From contig JAWQRM010000019.1 of assembly GCA_033557675.1 (NCBI GenBank), positions 1 through 41,128 on the forward strand: DNA of 41,128 nucleotides. The letters are read 5' to 3'. The translations under genes were made by a program, and so were the position numbers. The notes below the pieces were generated by a model. That model was not told the origin of the DNA. It did no database searches and saw only the letters and a list, made by a program, of their open reading frames with translations. Shown here piece after piece: positions 31,277 to 41,128 of the stretch. The DNA comes from Coptodactyla brooksi. Its lineage: Eukaryota > Arthropoda > Insecta > Coleoptera > Scarabaeidae. The stretch's first letter is position 1. Every line of letters begins with the position of its first letter.

Positions 31277-33003
31277 GTAAGGGACTCCGCGCGAAGAGGA
31301 AGACCTTTGTTATTGAAAGTGTAATCTTTTTTAAATACACGTGCATAGCGACCACAAAAACCTCGTCCTGTTTATTCCTACTTTTCGACCATTAATAATA
31401 ATATTCGCGACGAAAACGTTAACGGTAACCTTAATATTCAATTTCGAAATCTAATCTAATTGAAACAAAATAAAACGGTATAATAATAATAATAATACGC
31501 GTATAAATTTATTTTATTTCCGTGAATTTAAATTGAAATTCGCATTTCCACTAACAACAACAGGTGGTTTATATGTGTACATATTATATCGCCCGGCTTA
31601 GAGCTAGCCGTGGATTAAAAATGAACGCTCACGCGTTTACAAAAATTCTGCGCTCCACTGTTTTGTAATTATTCCAAACAGGACTGTATTCGGTTCATTT
31701 TAACCTTACCCTTTTCGAAATTATTCCATTACCTTTTCATTATTCCGAATATTGCGTTTATTTTCAATCTTTCTTAAAGTATTTAAGCAAAGTATATTAA
31801 TTAAATACCAATAGGGAACTATATATCGATAAACATGCGCAGTGAGGTTACAGAGCTCATGTACACCGTTACGCACAAGGAGTTGAGGCCTAATGCAGAA
31901 TTTTGTGTATTTTAGAGAATTTAAACTATTTATAACATACTGATCGACAGACAAAGCCACGTTTTTATTTTAATGTTTTTAAAACGGCCTCGACGAGCGA
32001 ATTAATGAATTTCACACTGGTGCCTTTGCTCCTGAGTACGCATCTGAACCCGAAGTTTAATATTTAAATAATCGACATCGGTGGCGGTTAAACCGCCGGA
32101 AAAAATCGTGCTCGTTTTTCGCATTTTAATTCGCGTTTGATTAATATTCATTAAATTAAACATTTTGTACATCGTTTCGATTGTTTTTTAATTTAATTAT
32201 TTCTGCGGAGAGCAAATTTCGCGAACGGCTGCTTTAATGTTAAATCCGTTGTTTAAACAATTTTGAATTATTGCATTTTAAAAGTTTATCAACAGAGTTA
32301 TTAACTAAATTGGGAATAGAGTACTGTATATGAACAGACATGCGCAGTGACGTTACAGATGGGATTTTTACCGTTACGTACAAGGAGTTAAGGCTTAATG
32401 CAGAATTTTGTGTATTCTAGAGAATTTAAACTATTTATAAACACGATGTAACTTTTAATTCCGAAACATACTGATCGACAGAGAAAGCCACATGTTTATT
32501 TTAATGTTTTTCAAACGGCCTGGGCGTGCGAATTAATGAATTTCAAATTGGTGCCTTTGCTCCTGAGTACGCATCTGAACCCGAAGTTTAATATTTAAAT
32601 AATCGACATCGGTGGCGGTTAAACCGCCGAAAAAATCGTACTCGTTTTTCGCATTTTAATTCGCGTTTGATTAATATTCATTAAATTAAACATTTTGTAC
32701 ATCGTTTGGATTGTGTTTTTTAATTTAATTATTTCTGCGGAGAGCAAATTTCGCGAACGGCTGCTTTAATGTTAAATCCGTTGCTTAAATAATTTAGAAT
32801 TATTATTTTTTAAAAGTTGTAAATGCCCTTTACGTCTTCATATACAATACAATTTTTATGTAATTGTAATTTTTAATTCTGAAACATTTTTATGGAGAGA
32901 CAATTTCAAATTGACGTTTGCGACATGCGCACTGATGCTGGAAATTATATTTACGCCCTTACGTACGAGGAATTGAATCGGTAAAATTGCGATTCTTTTT
33001 CAG
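31277..33003 (+). other. NK7.1 intron 1
   Basis: Phase 1 intron with GTAAGG donor and TTTTTCAG acceptor. Most of it is a tandem duplication (next entry). The remainder is AT-rich with no supported exon; a 79-codon open frame on the minus strand (31721-31960) lies within the duplicated unit and is not coding. Confidence 0.85.
31805..32818. repeat. ~0.5-kb tandem duplication in NK7.1 intron
   Basis: Copy 1 (31805-32288) and copy 2 (32310-32818) share ACATGCGCAGTGA, then AATGCAGAATTTTGTGTATT, CTGATCGACAGA, GTGCCTTTGCTCCTGAGTAC, GACATCGGTGGCGGTTAAAC, CATTTTGTACATCGTTT and TGCGGAGAGCAAATTTCGCG. The offset is 505 bp at the left end and about 530 bp at the right, from a 25-bp indel. Divergence is moderate. 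A third degenerate copy of the left part lies at about 32860-32990, next to the homeobox exon acceptor. Confidence 0.95.
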
Positions 33004-33239
33004 ATGTTACGAGGAAAAGAAAAAAGGCCAGGGAGGTGGAGTGTAAGACGCCAGTTCCAAGTGTCACACCAGACAGTATTGCAGAAGATGCGGACGTGAA
33101 GTGCAAGAAGAAGAAGGCGAGGACCACGTTCACGGGAAGGCAGATCTTCGAGCTCGAGAAACAGTTCGAAATGAAGAAATATTTGAGCAGCAGCGAACGC
33201 TCCGAGATGGCAAAACTGTTGAACGTAACAGAAACGCAG
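33004..33239 (+). CDS. NK7.1: NK7.1 homeobox exon, homeodomain positions 1-44
   Basis: The acceptor CTTTTTCAG ends at 33003. The exon completes Asp106 and reads VTRKRKKAREVECK, a linker with acidic SIAEDADV, then KKKARTTFTGRQIFELEKQF (homeodomain 1-20) and the rest to LLNVTETQ at position 44. It stops at donor GTAGGC (33240) in phase 0. The ARTTFTGRQIFELEKQF and KKYLSSSERSEMAKLLNVTE signatures fit NK7.1. This homeodomain break falls two residues before that of HGTX (46/47), so the two genes have independent intron positions. The partner exon starting VKIWFQNRR is not visible in the remaining 7.9 kb. Confidence 0.95.
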
Positions 33240-36200
33240 GTAGGCGAAAGTACGGCGCAATTTCTACTTTCGGTCCCTCGGAAACGTAAAAATGCGGCGC
33301 GTTAAAAATATTTTCGAGAAGTTTATTTTACCGAGGTATCCCAGATATCGTATGACAGAGATTTAAACCTATAAAATACAAACAGGGCTAAGCCGCAAAC
33401 ACATAGGAGGTCCTTTTTTTTCACTTTTTTTATACCTTACGCAGGAGGCCGTTAAATTCGATATTCAAACCGCTTAAACGAGGAAAACTTTAAATAACTT
33501 TGGTATGACTGTGACGATAATTTGATTGTCGCAAACTCAATTATTATTCCATTAAGGCGGCTCTGATAATCAGCCAAAATCGGGGGTGAGCTTTTAACGT
33601 CCCGTCTCTTAATATTTACGCTTCGATATCGATTTTAAATTAGCCCGACCGCGAACGCGGTCTTTCTTTTTAACGTATTCTTCAGTTGACATCGTTAACT
33701 GGCCTACATCGTACGTAGGATCAAATTTCAATTATCCAAGTCGGAATTTGCGTATCGAAGACGTCGCGCTGAATCAATTGTCAGTTTCAATTACGAGCGC
33801 GAAACGTTCGCTTACGTTAATAGATCTGCGCGAAATTTTAGCTTGTGACGGGAAAAAAAACTGAACGTACTCGGCTTAGAATTACCGCGCGCGGTTTTCT
33901 CGGAATTTCCATGTCGTACATTCATTGACAACGAGGTCTATGCACTCGTTATACTACACTAAAAGACATACGATACGTTTCGGGCTAACGGTACGTGTCT
34001 ATCAAACGAATAACGACGATCGGAGTTTTGCTTATTCCGAAATTAAAATGAAGTTCAACGCGGGTTGCGACGCGCGATTTTATTATGGCATTTTATTTGA
34101 AACTTTAATTTTATTAATAGACATGCGCGGTGACGGCGCGGGTTACGTTTACGACCTTATATAGGAGGAATTAAGGTTTAAAATAGAATTGTAAACGAGT
34201 TTTAAAATTTCTAGCCACTTATCGCCGAATAAAAGGAACGATAACGAGCAAAGTTGGATCTTAATAGTTTAGATAGCGCAATCAGTGTAAACGCGTTAAG
34301 CGCGACGCTCCGTCGATCTTAAACGCGAACGCGAAGTGGCGGCCGGGGGAGGTTGACGAGTTACTACGCCAGCTGTCTTCCAGCGTCCTCTCGTTCTTGT
34401 TTTTACTAATTGCCTGCCCGACTTACATGACTAAAATATTAAGTTGGGTCGCTTTTAACGCTCGGGGAACGTTTCCCCTTAATTAGAACCATTTTTAACG
34501 CCGAAGCTTCGGCGCTTATTGTTCCGTAACGTTACGCCCCGCCCGAGAACTATTTTCGTATCCGAGATGTTTTTTTTTATAGGACGCCCGATATTATCGT
34601 TGTTCTCGCGTATTGTATCGTTTGAAGTGTTCTTCGCGTAAAAATAAAGTGAAAGTTGAGGAAATACCGTTATAATTAGTCGTAAGCGGCGTCCATTAGC
34701 TATTAGACCCGTAGAGTAGAACGGTTGACAGTTGGAACTCTATAAATAAAGATCACAGACTCGAATGGCACTCGCATGTGTTTCGTTTAATTTGTGAAAA
34801 CATATTCGACGGAGGTACGCCGTTTTGAGCGCGCGGATATATTTAAACGGTCCATTAGAACAAATTTAATAGGCCTCGCGGTCTGCCGGCAATTCGTACA
34901 AATTAGTTACTCTGTTGACATTGTTAACTATCGACCGGAATAATATCCATTCGAAATATACGTCCCCGCGGTTAATTATGCGAAATTTATCGCTCGAAGT
35001 TCGCGCGTTTAACGTATTACCGCCTCGAAAATTCTCCCTTAAGTAAACGCGATTTCGCGCGATTATATCGGATAATCGAACCGAAATCCATTACGCGCCG
35101 CTCCGTAAAGTTAACGGGCGTAGAGTCCGTTACGATGGGTACGTTCGGCTGTAATACTCGTTTAATTGGTACAGCGAAGCCCCATTTGCACCGCGACCGG
35201 CGCCGCCCGCGCGCTGACGATTTTATCGGCCACTTTCGACGGTTTTCCCGCTCTCCGGGCTCGCGGACCCCCCGCGACGTCTTAACTTTTTAAACTCCGC
35301 TTAAGCGGCGCGAAACGATCTTACGATTCGCCGAACTCGTTATAGCGATCACGTTCGCGCGAAACGGCGCGTCGCGCACGCGCGGCCCGGGAGGAAAAAA
35401 GGAATGCAGATTCGCCGCGGTGACGAATCGTTACGGCGGAATGTAATTAGCCGCGATTATAAATTAATAATACCTTTCGCCGTTTTACGCCGACTAAATT
35501 AGCAAACATACGGGGCGCTATCGATTTGCGGCGGACGTAAGCGAACGACGAGCGTTCGGATGGAATTTTGATTTATAATAGGACGCGTTTTTGCAGTGAC
35601 AAAAACGCGACCGAACACAAAGACCCGCTAATTAATTCGATAAAGACAATTCCGATCGCGGCTCGCAATAATATTTAATTACGTATATGATGGTAATTGG
35701 TACGGCAAATTAAATCAAAACGCAAACATTCGCCGGCGTTCGGCGACGGGCGACGGGCGACGCTCTATTATAATAGCTTGTAAAACGGTGTTTACGTTTT
35801 AATTAGCTGAATACAACAGATTGCAACGTTTAATGTTTATCGATAAAGCCCGATTGTTATTGCTTTATTATCGACACCTTTTATTGTCTATTCAATCGAA
35901 ATACGCGGTATCGGGCGCCCAACGACGCCTCAATCAATTTGCTTTTCTTTCCAACGGTTTTATGGAACGTTAAAATTATCAAATAGTTTTACAGGGCGAT
36001 AAAAATATCACCCCGCCGCGGCGTTTACGGCGAAATAAACCTCGTTTAACTACTTTATCTACACGCACAGCTCGTACCCGTCGACACGCGTCCGCACTTC
36101 CGAATCCGATTCCCTACGATAGTTTCGAATTTCGCCCCCCCATTTCGGAATAATTGGCCGTAGGCGGACAAACGAAATCCGAAATAAACCCGCAAATATC

Positions 36201-36500
36201 CCGTCCGTCCTGACATCCGTTTTCGCTTCGCGCCGAATCGCGCCGCACGTTACATAGTTAGATATTAATAGCCGTAAACTGGGACACGCATTATATGTAA
36301 ATCAATTTATTGAAATATGCATACGGCAATCGGCGCGCTGCGGTTCCCTCGCATTGTGTCAAAGTAGCAGTAATTACCCGACCGGAACGCGCCGTCAATC
36401 AAACCCTGCTTACCGATCGTTCCCCCGTAGTGCGCCGACATGCGCAGATGAAACCCGAAACGTAGTCACGCCCTTACGTACGGACAAAAGCAATTAAAAC
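33240..36500. other. CpG-rich NK7.1 intron or downstream DNA
   Basis: No exon is supported and no WFQNRR-coding exon was seen. From 33580 the DNA is CpG-rich with many TAATTA and CGCG words, as in conserved developmental noncoding DNA. Two degenerate copies of the CATGCGC element lie at about 34118-34196 and 36434-36500. No ORF is convincing (33925-34164 has no domain). Confidence 0.5.
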
Positions 36501-37646
36501 TAGAAGATGTAAGACTTTCTTTCCATTCGTACCTGTCATCTTCTTCCAAAGAGTATTACACATTTTTGGTTAAGTTTTAGTAGAGCTAAAAACTATAAAG
36601 CTGGTACGTGCTTAAGGTCCACAACGCTTATTGAAGAATTATAAAAAGTACAATCTTTTTGTACGTGAACCAGTGTTCAGTTTGTTCTAAACACTACCTA
36701 AACAATTTTCAGCTAAAATACCACAACTCTATACGATGTTTATGAAATGCTTGTTTTCATCCATTCATATACCGATTATGATGGAATGCAATTTTTATTT
36801 GGGGACATGTTCTCTTATGTATATTATCTAACGTTTTCTTTTTTGTATTATAACCATTACTAGAAATTTGTATACTTTCTTTTAAAATTTAATATATGGT
36901 ACTTAATACGTATAGGTATTTATTTTGTCGACAAATGTCAACATTACGTTGTAACACGATTCAAAATCAATGTAACAACAAAATATCAGAGATGCCAAAG
37001 AAAAAAAAATTCCATAGTGATAGTGTTGTTTAAAAAAAATTAATTAATTGATTGGTCGTAAAATAAGTATTCAAGAAGTGTCGACGACTTAGGTAATTTT
37101 TACTAGAATACCTTTGTCTTAATTAAAATATTGAGTACCCTGAAGACAGTGATTGCAATGCTGAAAATGAGTTTACGTCAACAATACTACTACACAAGAT
37201 TCATCAAACGGTTCTACTACATACATCCGACGATTCTACGGTCCAACTCCAGTTACATCTGAACGACACAAGAAGGAGCTACCCAGGTGCTGAGGAGTTG
37301 CATCATTATATATATATATATATATGCATATACAAGATTGAAGTGTATATTACTTTATAAAAAGATTGGCAGAAACATTAATTATTATAAAAAAAACAAC
37401 TGTTTTCTGATATTTTGAAACAGTAATTTAAAAGTTTAATTTAACAGAAACATTTTGTTTCACAACTAATTAATGTTTAAAATTGTTAAGGGATATTTTT
37501 TGTAATAGAATCGTGTTACTATACACATGTATTTTTTAGATACATATGTGACATAATTTGGTCTCAGTTCAAAACATATTTTAAAAAAATAGTATACAAA
37601 AAAATATAGAATTGATGTTAATCCTAGGACATTTCGTCCATATATG
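36501..37646. other. AT-rich island, possibly an inserted element
   Basis: Composition changes sharply from CpG-rich to AT-rich. A more GC-rich 37150-37285 segment (CCTGAAGACAGTGATTGCAA through CTGAGGAGTTGCATCATTAT) is followed by a (TA)n run at 37307-37325. This arrangement is common at the ends of insect retroelements, but no coding domain survives. Confidence 0.4.
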
Positions 37647-37890
37647 AATTATAAGTAAATATATACTTTAATTAGCCAAGAGAAAAATAGACCGCTGAGC
37701 AGGATTCGAACCTGCGACCTTTGGTTTCACGCCAAATGCTCTTACCACTGAGCCATGCAGGGGTCCTCCCGCTCTTCGGGTTGCCAACAGGGAAAACAAG
37801 AGGAAGATTTTCCAAAGAGCATGGCTTTCGAATCCTGCTCAGCGGTCTATTTTTCTCTTGGCTAATTAAAGTAAATATTTACTTATAATT
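37647..37890. mobile_element. 64-bp inverted repeat enclosing a tRNA-like sequence
   Basis: The left arm (37647-37710) and right arm (37827-37890) are inverted copies with a single mismatch in 64 bp. The inner end of each arm is the 3' half of a tRNA-like sequence (CCGCTGAGCAGGATTCGAA). The outer end is AT-rich (AATTATAAGTAAAT). The 116-bp loop (37711-37826) holds the rest of the tRNA-like sequence and unrelated DNA. No target-site duplication is obvious. High identity indicates a recent origin, or an assembly artefact. Confidence 0.85.
37692..37762 (-). tRNA. tRNA-like pseudogene, anticodon loop CGTGAAA
   Basis: Read on the minus strand: D-arm GCTC/GAGC with TGGCTCAGTGG (perfect A box), anticodon stem TTTGG/CCAAA with loop CGTGAAA, T-arm GCAGG/CCTGC with GGTTCGAATCC (perfect B box), 71 nt in all. 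A TTTTT terminator lies about 6 nt after the 3' end. The loop puts TGA at the anticodon positions, Ser(UCA codon), but position 33 is G instead of T, so decoding is doubtful. The acceptor strands CCCTGCA and TCAGCGG pair at only about four of seven positions. No 3' CCA is encoded, as normal in eukaryotes. It is probably a tRNA-derived repeat that may still be transcribed by Pol III. Confidence 0.65.
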
Positions 37891-39717
37891 GCTATTAAAG
37901 TATTTAAGAAGTTTGTTTGAAATATCGGCCTATCCGTTAATTAATAAATTGTTCAAAATGAACTAGTAAGCGAGGTTTAATACTAGACTAATACTGCTAA
38001 GTGGCTTCGGTGATCTCCGGATTTAACGATAATTTCGTTTTTACGACGATTAATAATAATCAATAAGGCGGAATACGTCGTTTCGCGCAGGCACGAAATG
38101 AAATGCGGTTCGTTTGCGAAATACACCCCCCCAAAGTTCAAATAAAACCGGGCTATTTACTGCAATCAAAGTAACGTTATAACATTTACGCGATGCGAGC
38201 GGGCGTTTTTATTTTTCGTTTTGTTTCGCGATCGCGCCGGCGATTGGATTTTTTTAACGAACGGCGGTGGGTGTTATTTGCTCTGGCTGCAACTTCATCA
38301 TTAAATTGGAACGGATAAATAACTGTCAGGTTCTGGCGAGGGGCACATAACAAGCCCCTGATATCGACAGAACAAATCACAAACGCCAGTTATAGGTCCT
38401 AACGCCGGATCAATACTCATTGTGGGGTTCACTTAAACGCATTGTTAATTGCAGATCCACATATGTACTCGTCGATTCATCAGACTTGTCAGATTCACGT
38501 TCAGATGTTTGCAACGCGCAAAAAAAAAACGTGCCGCAACTCGATTGGAGTTCTAAATAGACTACCAATGATGGTAGCAAAACGCCGAGCTTCGGTTAAT
38601 TATAACTCTGTTGACCGAAATTTTTCGGGGTACCCGACCGAACACAAATCAGAAAGAAATATTTACGTGTCCATTACGCGATCTTGCTCGGTTTTAAACC
38701 GCGTCCGAAAATACACCGTCCGAGTCGTACGTATCCTTTCCCCTAATTCTTAATTAAGAAATATTTACGACAGTTAAATAGGGGGCAGCGGGAGTAAAAG
38801 ATAAAGTGGAGCCAACAAAAACAACGCAGGATATATGAATTTCGCACCGGGGCAGGAAATACCTAATTATATTTGACAGAATACACTCGAACGCTCGAAA
38901 TCTAAGCAGTGGCGGGTGTTCCGTAAGGGGCGCCGAATAGTTTATGAAAGTAGTTGTCAAAACAATCGACGACCTCAACCGATCAAAGCACTCAAAAAGC
39001 GACGCGCGTAAAAAATAAAAAATCAATTAATCGCTGACTTGCGCGGTATTAGAGATCTTCGAGATATTTGTGGCGTACGGAATAAGAGTAAACGTAATCG
39101 ATAGTTGTATCTACCCGATGTACGCTTTGCAATTCCCAAATTGCAATTAATTCCGAACCCAAATACTAATAGTTTGTAATTAGTAATGTGTTTCAGAAGC
39201 ATTTATTCGCAAACGGAGCACCTAATTAGTACACGACAGTGCTTATTATCGTTGCAATAAGTCAGGCGTAATTACCAGTTATTGGAACATGTCAGTTCCA
39301 TGCGATAGAGGAGCCTACGAACGGAGCAGTATTTAGTGCTCGAGTGTTTACAAGTTAAAGCGTCTTACGCGTACCGAAACATCCTGTAATTAAATCTCGG
39401 CGTGCGTTATCGATCCGTCGATTGCCGCGAGACACGGATGGAATAAAATGACATTCGAATTCGGTTACCTTTTCCGAACTCGCTAATTGTTATTGCGCGG
39501 CGTAGATCTCTGTATAATTGCCCAAAACCGATCGTAAATATATACGGTATTGTGTACTTCAGATTACCTGTACCCACGTACGACTATAATACGATATACA
39601 CGGTACGCGCATGCTTTGAAACAACGGATAACACCTTCTCTTCATCCTCCTCCGTCCCCGGTAGGTCTACCTCCTAAACCGTTAAACTATTTAAGACCGT
39701 GTTTTGAATGTAAGCCA
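37891..39717. other. Noncoding DNA, likely NK7.1 intron
   Basis: CpG-containing unique DNA. The 103-codon open frame at 38442-38753 has no domain or splice support and is not called. No repeat family is seen. Confidence 0.5.
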
Positions 39718-40137
39718 GTTACTATATGAAGTGCTTAAAATAAGCTTTTCATAACAATAGCGTATACGATCGTGGCAGTTTACTTGAAACCCTTTGCGAT
39801 TAGAAAAACCTTTTTTCGCACAAATACATTTTTGAAATGTACGTAAGATTCTAAACAGAAAATTATAAAGATACCATAGGGCTAAAATGAACGGTTCTCT
39901 AGATATCGGTATTAATCCTTTCGTCCGTCCGTCCGTCCTCCAAAAGAATTAAAGCACTAGTTACTATATGAAGTATTTAAAATAAGCATTTCATGGCAAT
40001 AGCTTATGCGATTGTGGCATTTTACTTGAAACGCCCGGTAATTAAACAAAAAAAAATCGTATAAATACATTTTCGAAATCTACATAAGATTCTAAATAGA
40101 AAATTATAGAGATACTAAAGGGCTAAAATTAACGGTT
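39718..40137. repeat. Diverged tandem duplication, 242-bp offset
   Basis: Copy 1 (39718-39896) and copy 2 (39960-40137) share GTTACTATATGAAGT, TTTAAAATAAGC, TTTACTTGAAAC, AATACATTTT.GAAAT, AAGATTCTAAA.AGAAAATTA and GGCTAAAAT.AACGGTT. A (CGTC)n microsatellite at 39921-39937 lies in the 63-bp spacer. Confidence 0.9.
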
Positions 40138-40439
40138 ATGGGTTATTCTTTGGTTTAGAATCCGGCCCGCGAGATTCAGAAATTTCAAATAGAGATTTGT
40201 AATTACAGTCAACCAACCTAAAACTGTATTCTTCAAATCATAAAGACTAAAATCGAAGCCGCCCGCTGACTTTGAAGCGCTCCGAGCGATCCGTTACGAA
40301 TAACAGTCGGCTCTGAGCGTTCGCAACCCATATTCGCGTACGATCGAGGCTCTGATGAAACTGATAAGAAAAGACGCGGGAAATATTCAAACAAATTCAG
40401 CTCAGAAGAAAAAACCGGAAAGTAGACACAGAATGAAAT

Positions 40440-41128
40440 TTTTTTTATTGACTATCAATGGGTACAGAACAGGACAAGCCCAACAAATACTGTACCACAA
40501 ATAGGTGGTTTACAAATTAACTACAGTATTACTAAGTACACTAATAGAAATAAAATACAATGCCAACTAGGAAGATTAACTAATAGTTATAAAATAAGCT
40601 TAAGTTTGAAAACAGACAAAATTCATAAACAGAATGAGAAGTTAATAGTATAAAAAAAACAAAAGAATCAAAAGAACGCTCGAGGCAATGCACTGACCGA
40701 GGCGAGAAGCAACTTTTTGAAAGTATACAGTGAGCGCTGAAAGATGTCTAAATCAACACGATTCGCAATAAAGGCGAATTTTGATAAGCATTCGTTTTAG
40801 GAGTAGGTATTGAAAATAAAAAGTTTAAGCGTAGGGACTGAGGCGGAGCATGAACAAGTGAGGAGTTAAGTAAGGTGGGAGAGTCATACTTACTATTACA
40901 AAGTTTGTAGAAAAATAGAACATCGTTGAGAAAGCGGCGCTGGCTGAGACTAAGAAAACCAAAAGAATTGCACGATGACTCATAGTCAGTGTAATGAACA
41001 AAAGATTTAAAGTGAAGGAAATTAGATACGTTCAATTCTGGAGATATACATGTAAGATTGATATCGAGGATTCCAAACGACGCCGCAAAAATTAAGGACA
41101 CTGTAGACATAAGCAAAGTATAGGTTTC
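40440..41128 (-). mobile_element. 3' end of a non-LTR retrotransposon (LINE), truncated by window edge
   Basis: On the minus strand, 41116-40748 encodes the C-terminal part of a LINE reverse transcriptase: FLSLSQRRFLNDVLFFYKLC, DSPTLLNSSLVHAPPQSLR and FSIPTPKTNAYQNSPLLRI. A frame change near 40750 shifts into DLDIFQRSLYTFKK. A 3' UTR of about 300 bp follows and ends ATAGTCAATAAAAAAAATTT at 40440. The catalytic core lies beyond 41128 and cannot be judged. The C-terminal layout resembles Jockey/I-group LINEs, but the clade is uncertain. Confidence 0.85.

Noticed and set aside
37692..37762. Functional serine tRNA
   Set aside because: Position 33 is G and the acceptor stem mostly fails to pair, so it is called tRNA-like rather than a working gene.
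38442..38753. 103-codon open frame on +
   Set aside because: No recognisable domain; starts inside CpG-rich intron with no promoter or acceptor support.
40748..41116. Host protein gene on the minus strand at the window end
   Set aside because: Sequence matches the C-terminal part of LINE reverse transcriptases and is followed by a LINE-type 3' end.

Overview
This is eukaryotic, almost certainly insect, DNA. Two NK-class homeobox genes lie on the + strand with introns of 10.6 kb and 1.7 kb. The rest is noncoding DNA, broken transposons and AT-rich tandem repeats. The homeodomains match the insect HGTX (Nkx6) and NK7.1 families. The decayed Tigger, mariner and Tc1-like copies and the LINE tail are typical insect repeats, and CpG is not depleted in unique DNA. 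A beetle is my guess for the host, but nothing in the sequence proves it.

Layout: 1-6775 is noncoding DNA with two broken Tigger/pogo copies (2135-3204 minus, 3630-4400 plus). The first part of the HGTX homeodomain is on the exon 6776-6960. Its 10.6 kb intron holds two blocks of an AT-rich tandem repeat (family A, 7020-10010 and 10861-13110), a MITE nested in the first block, a GC-rich stretch with G-runs (13380-14130), and two dead Tc1/mariner transposases (15048-15926, 16085-16925). HGTX ends with the exon 17555-17719 and a 3' UTR containing a 109-bp MITE.

The 13 kb between HGTX and NK7.1 holds a 619-bp foldback element, a 17-bp perfect GC palindrome, and three blocks of a second AT-rich tandem repeat (family B, 21361-24110, 25718-27456, 28490-29500). 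Blocks B2 and B3 are each bracketed by direct repeats of non-array sequence. Just upstream of NK7.1 (29631-30433) are short repeated modules with GCCATCTA motifs.

NK7.1 starts at 30961. Its first exon has an eh1-like Groucho motif and a PLNLS CtBP motif. Its second exon (33004-33239) carries homeodomain positions 1-44. The exon with the rest of the recognition helix was not found up to 41128, so the gene probably runs past the window. Its introns hold a 0.5-kb tandem duplication, dispersed copies of a CATGCGCA-containing element, a tRNA-like sequence inside a nearly perfect 64-bp inverted repeat (37647-37890), a 242-bp-offset duplication, and the 3' end of a LINE running off the right edge on the minus strand.

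Both genes are probably developmental transcription factors with Groucho/CtBP-type repression. I found no operon, CRISPR array or other prokaryotic feature, and no intact transposase. The most unusual items are the tRNA-like palindrome, the direct repeats around family-B blocks, and the two competing hairpins inside family-B monomers.
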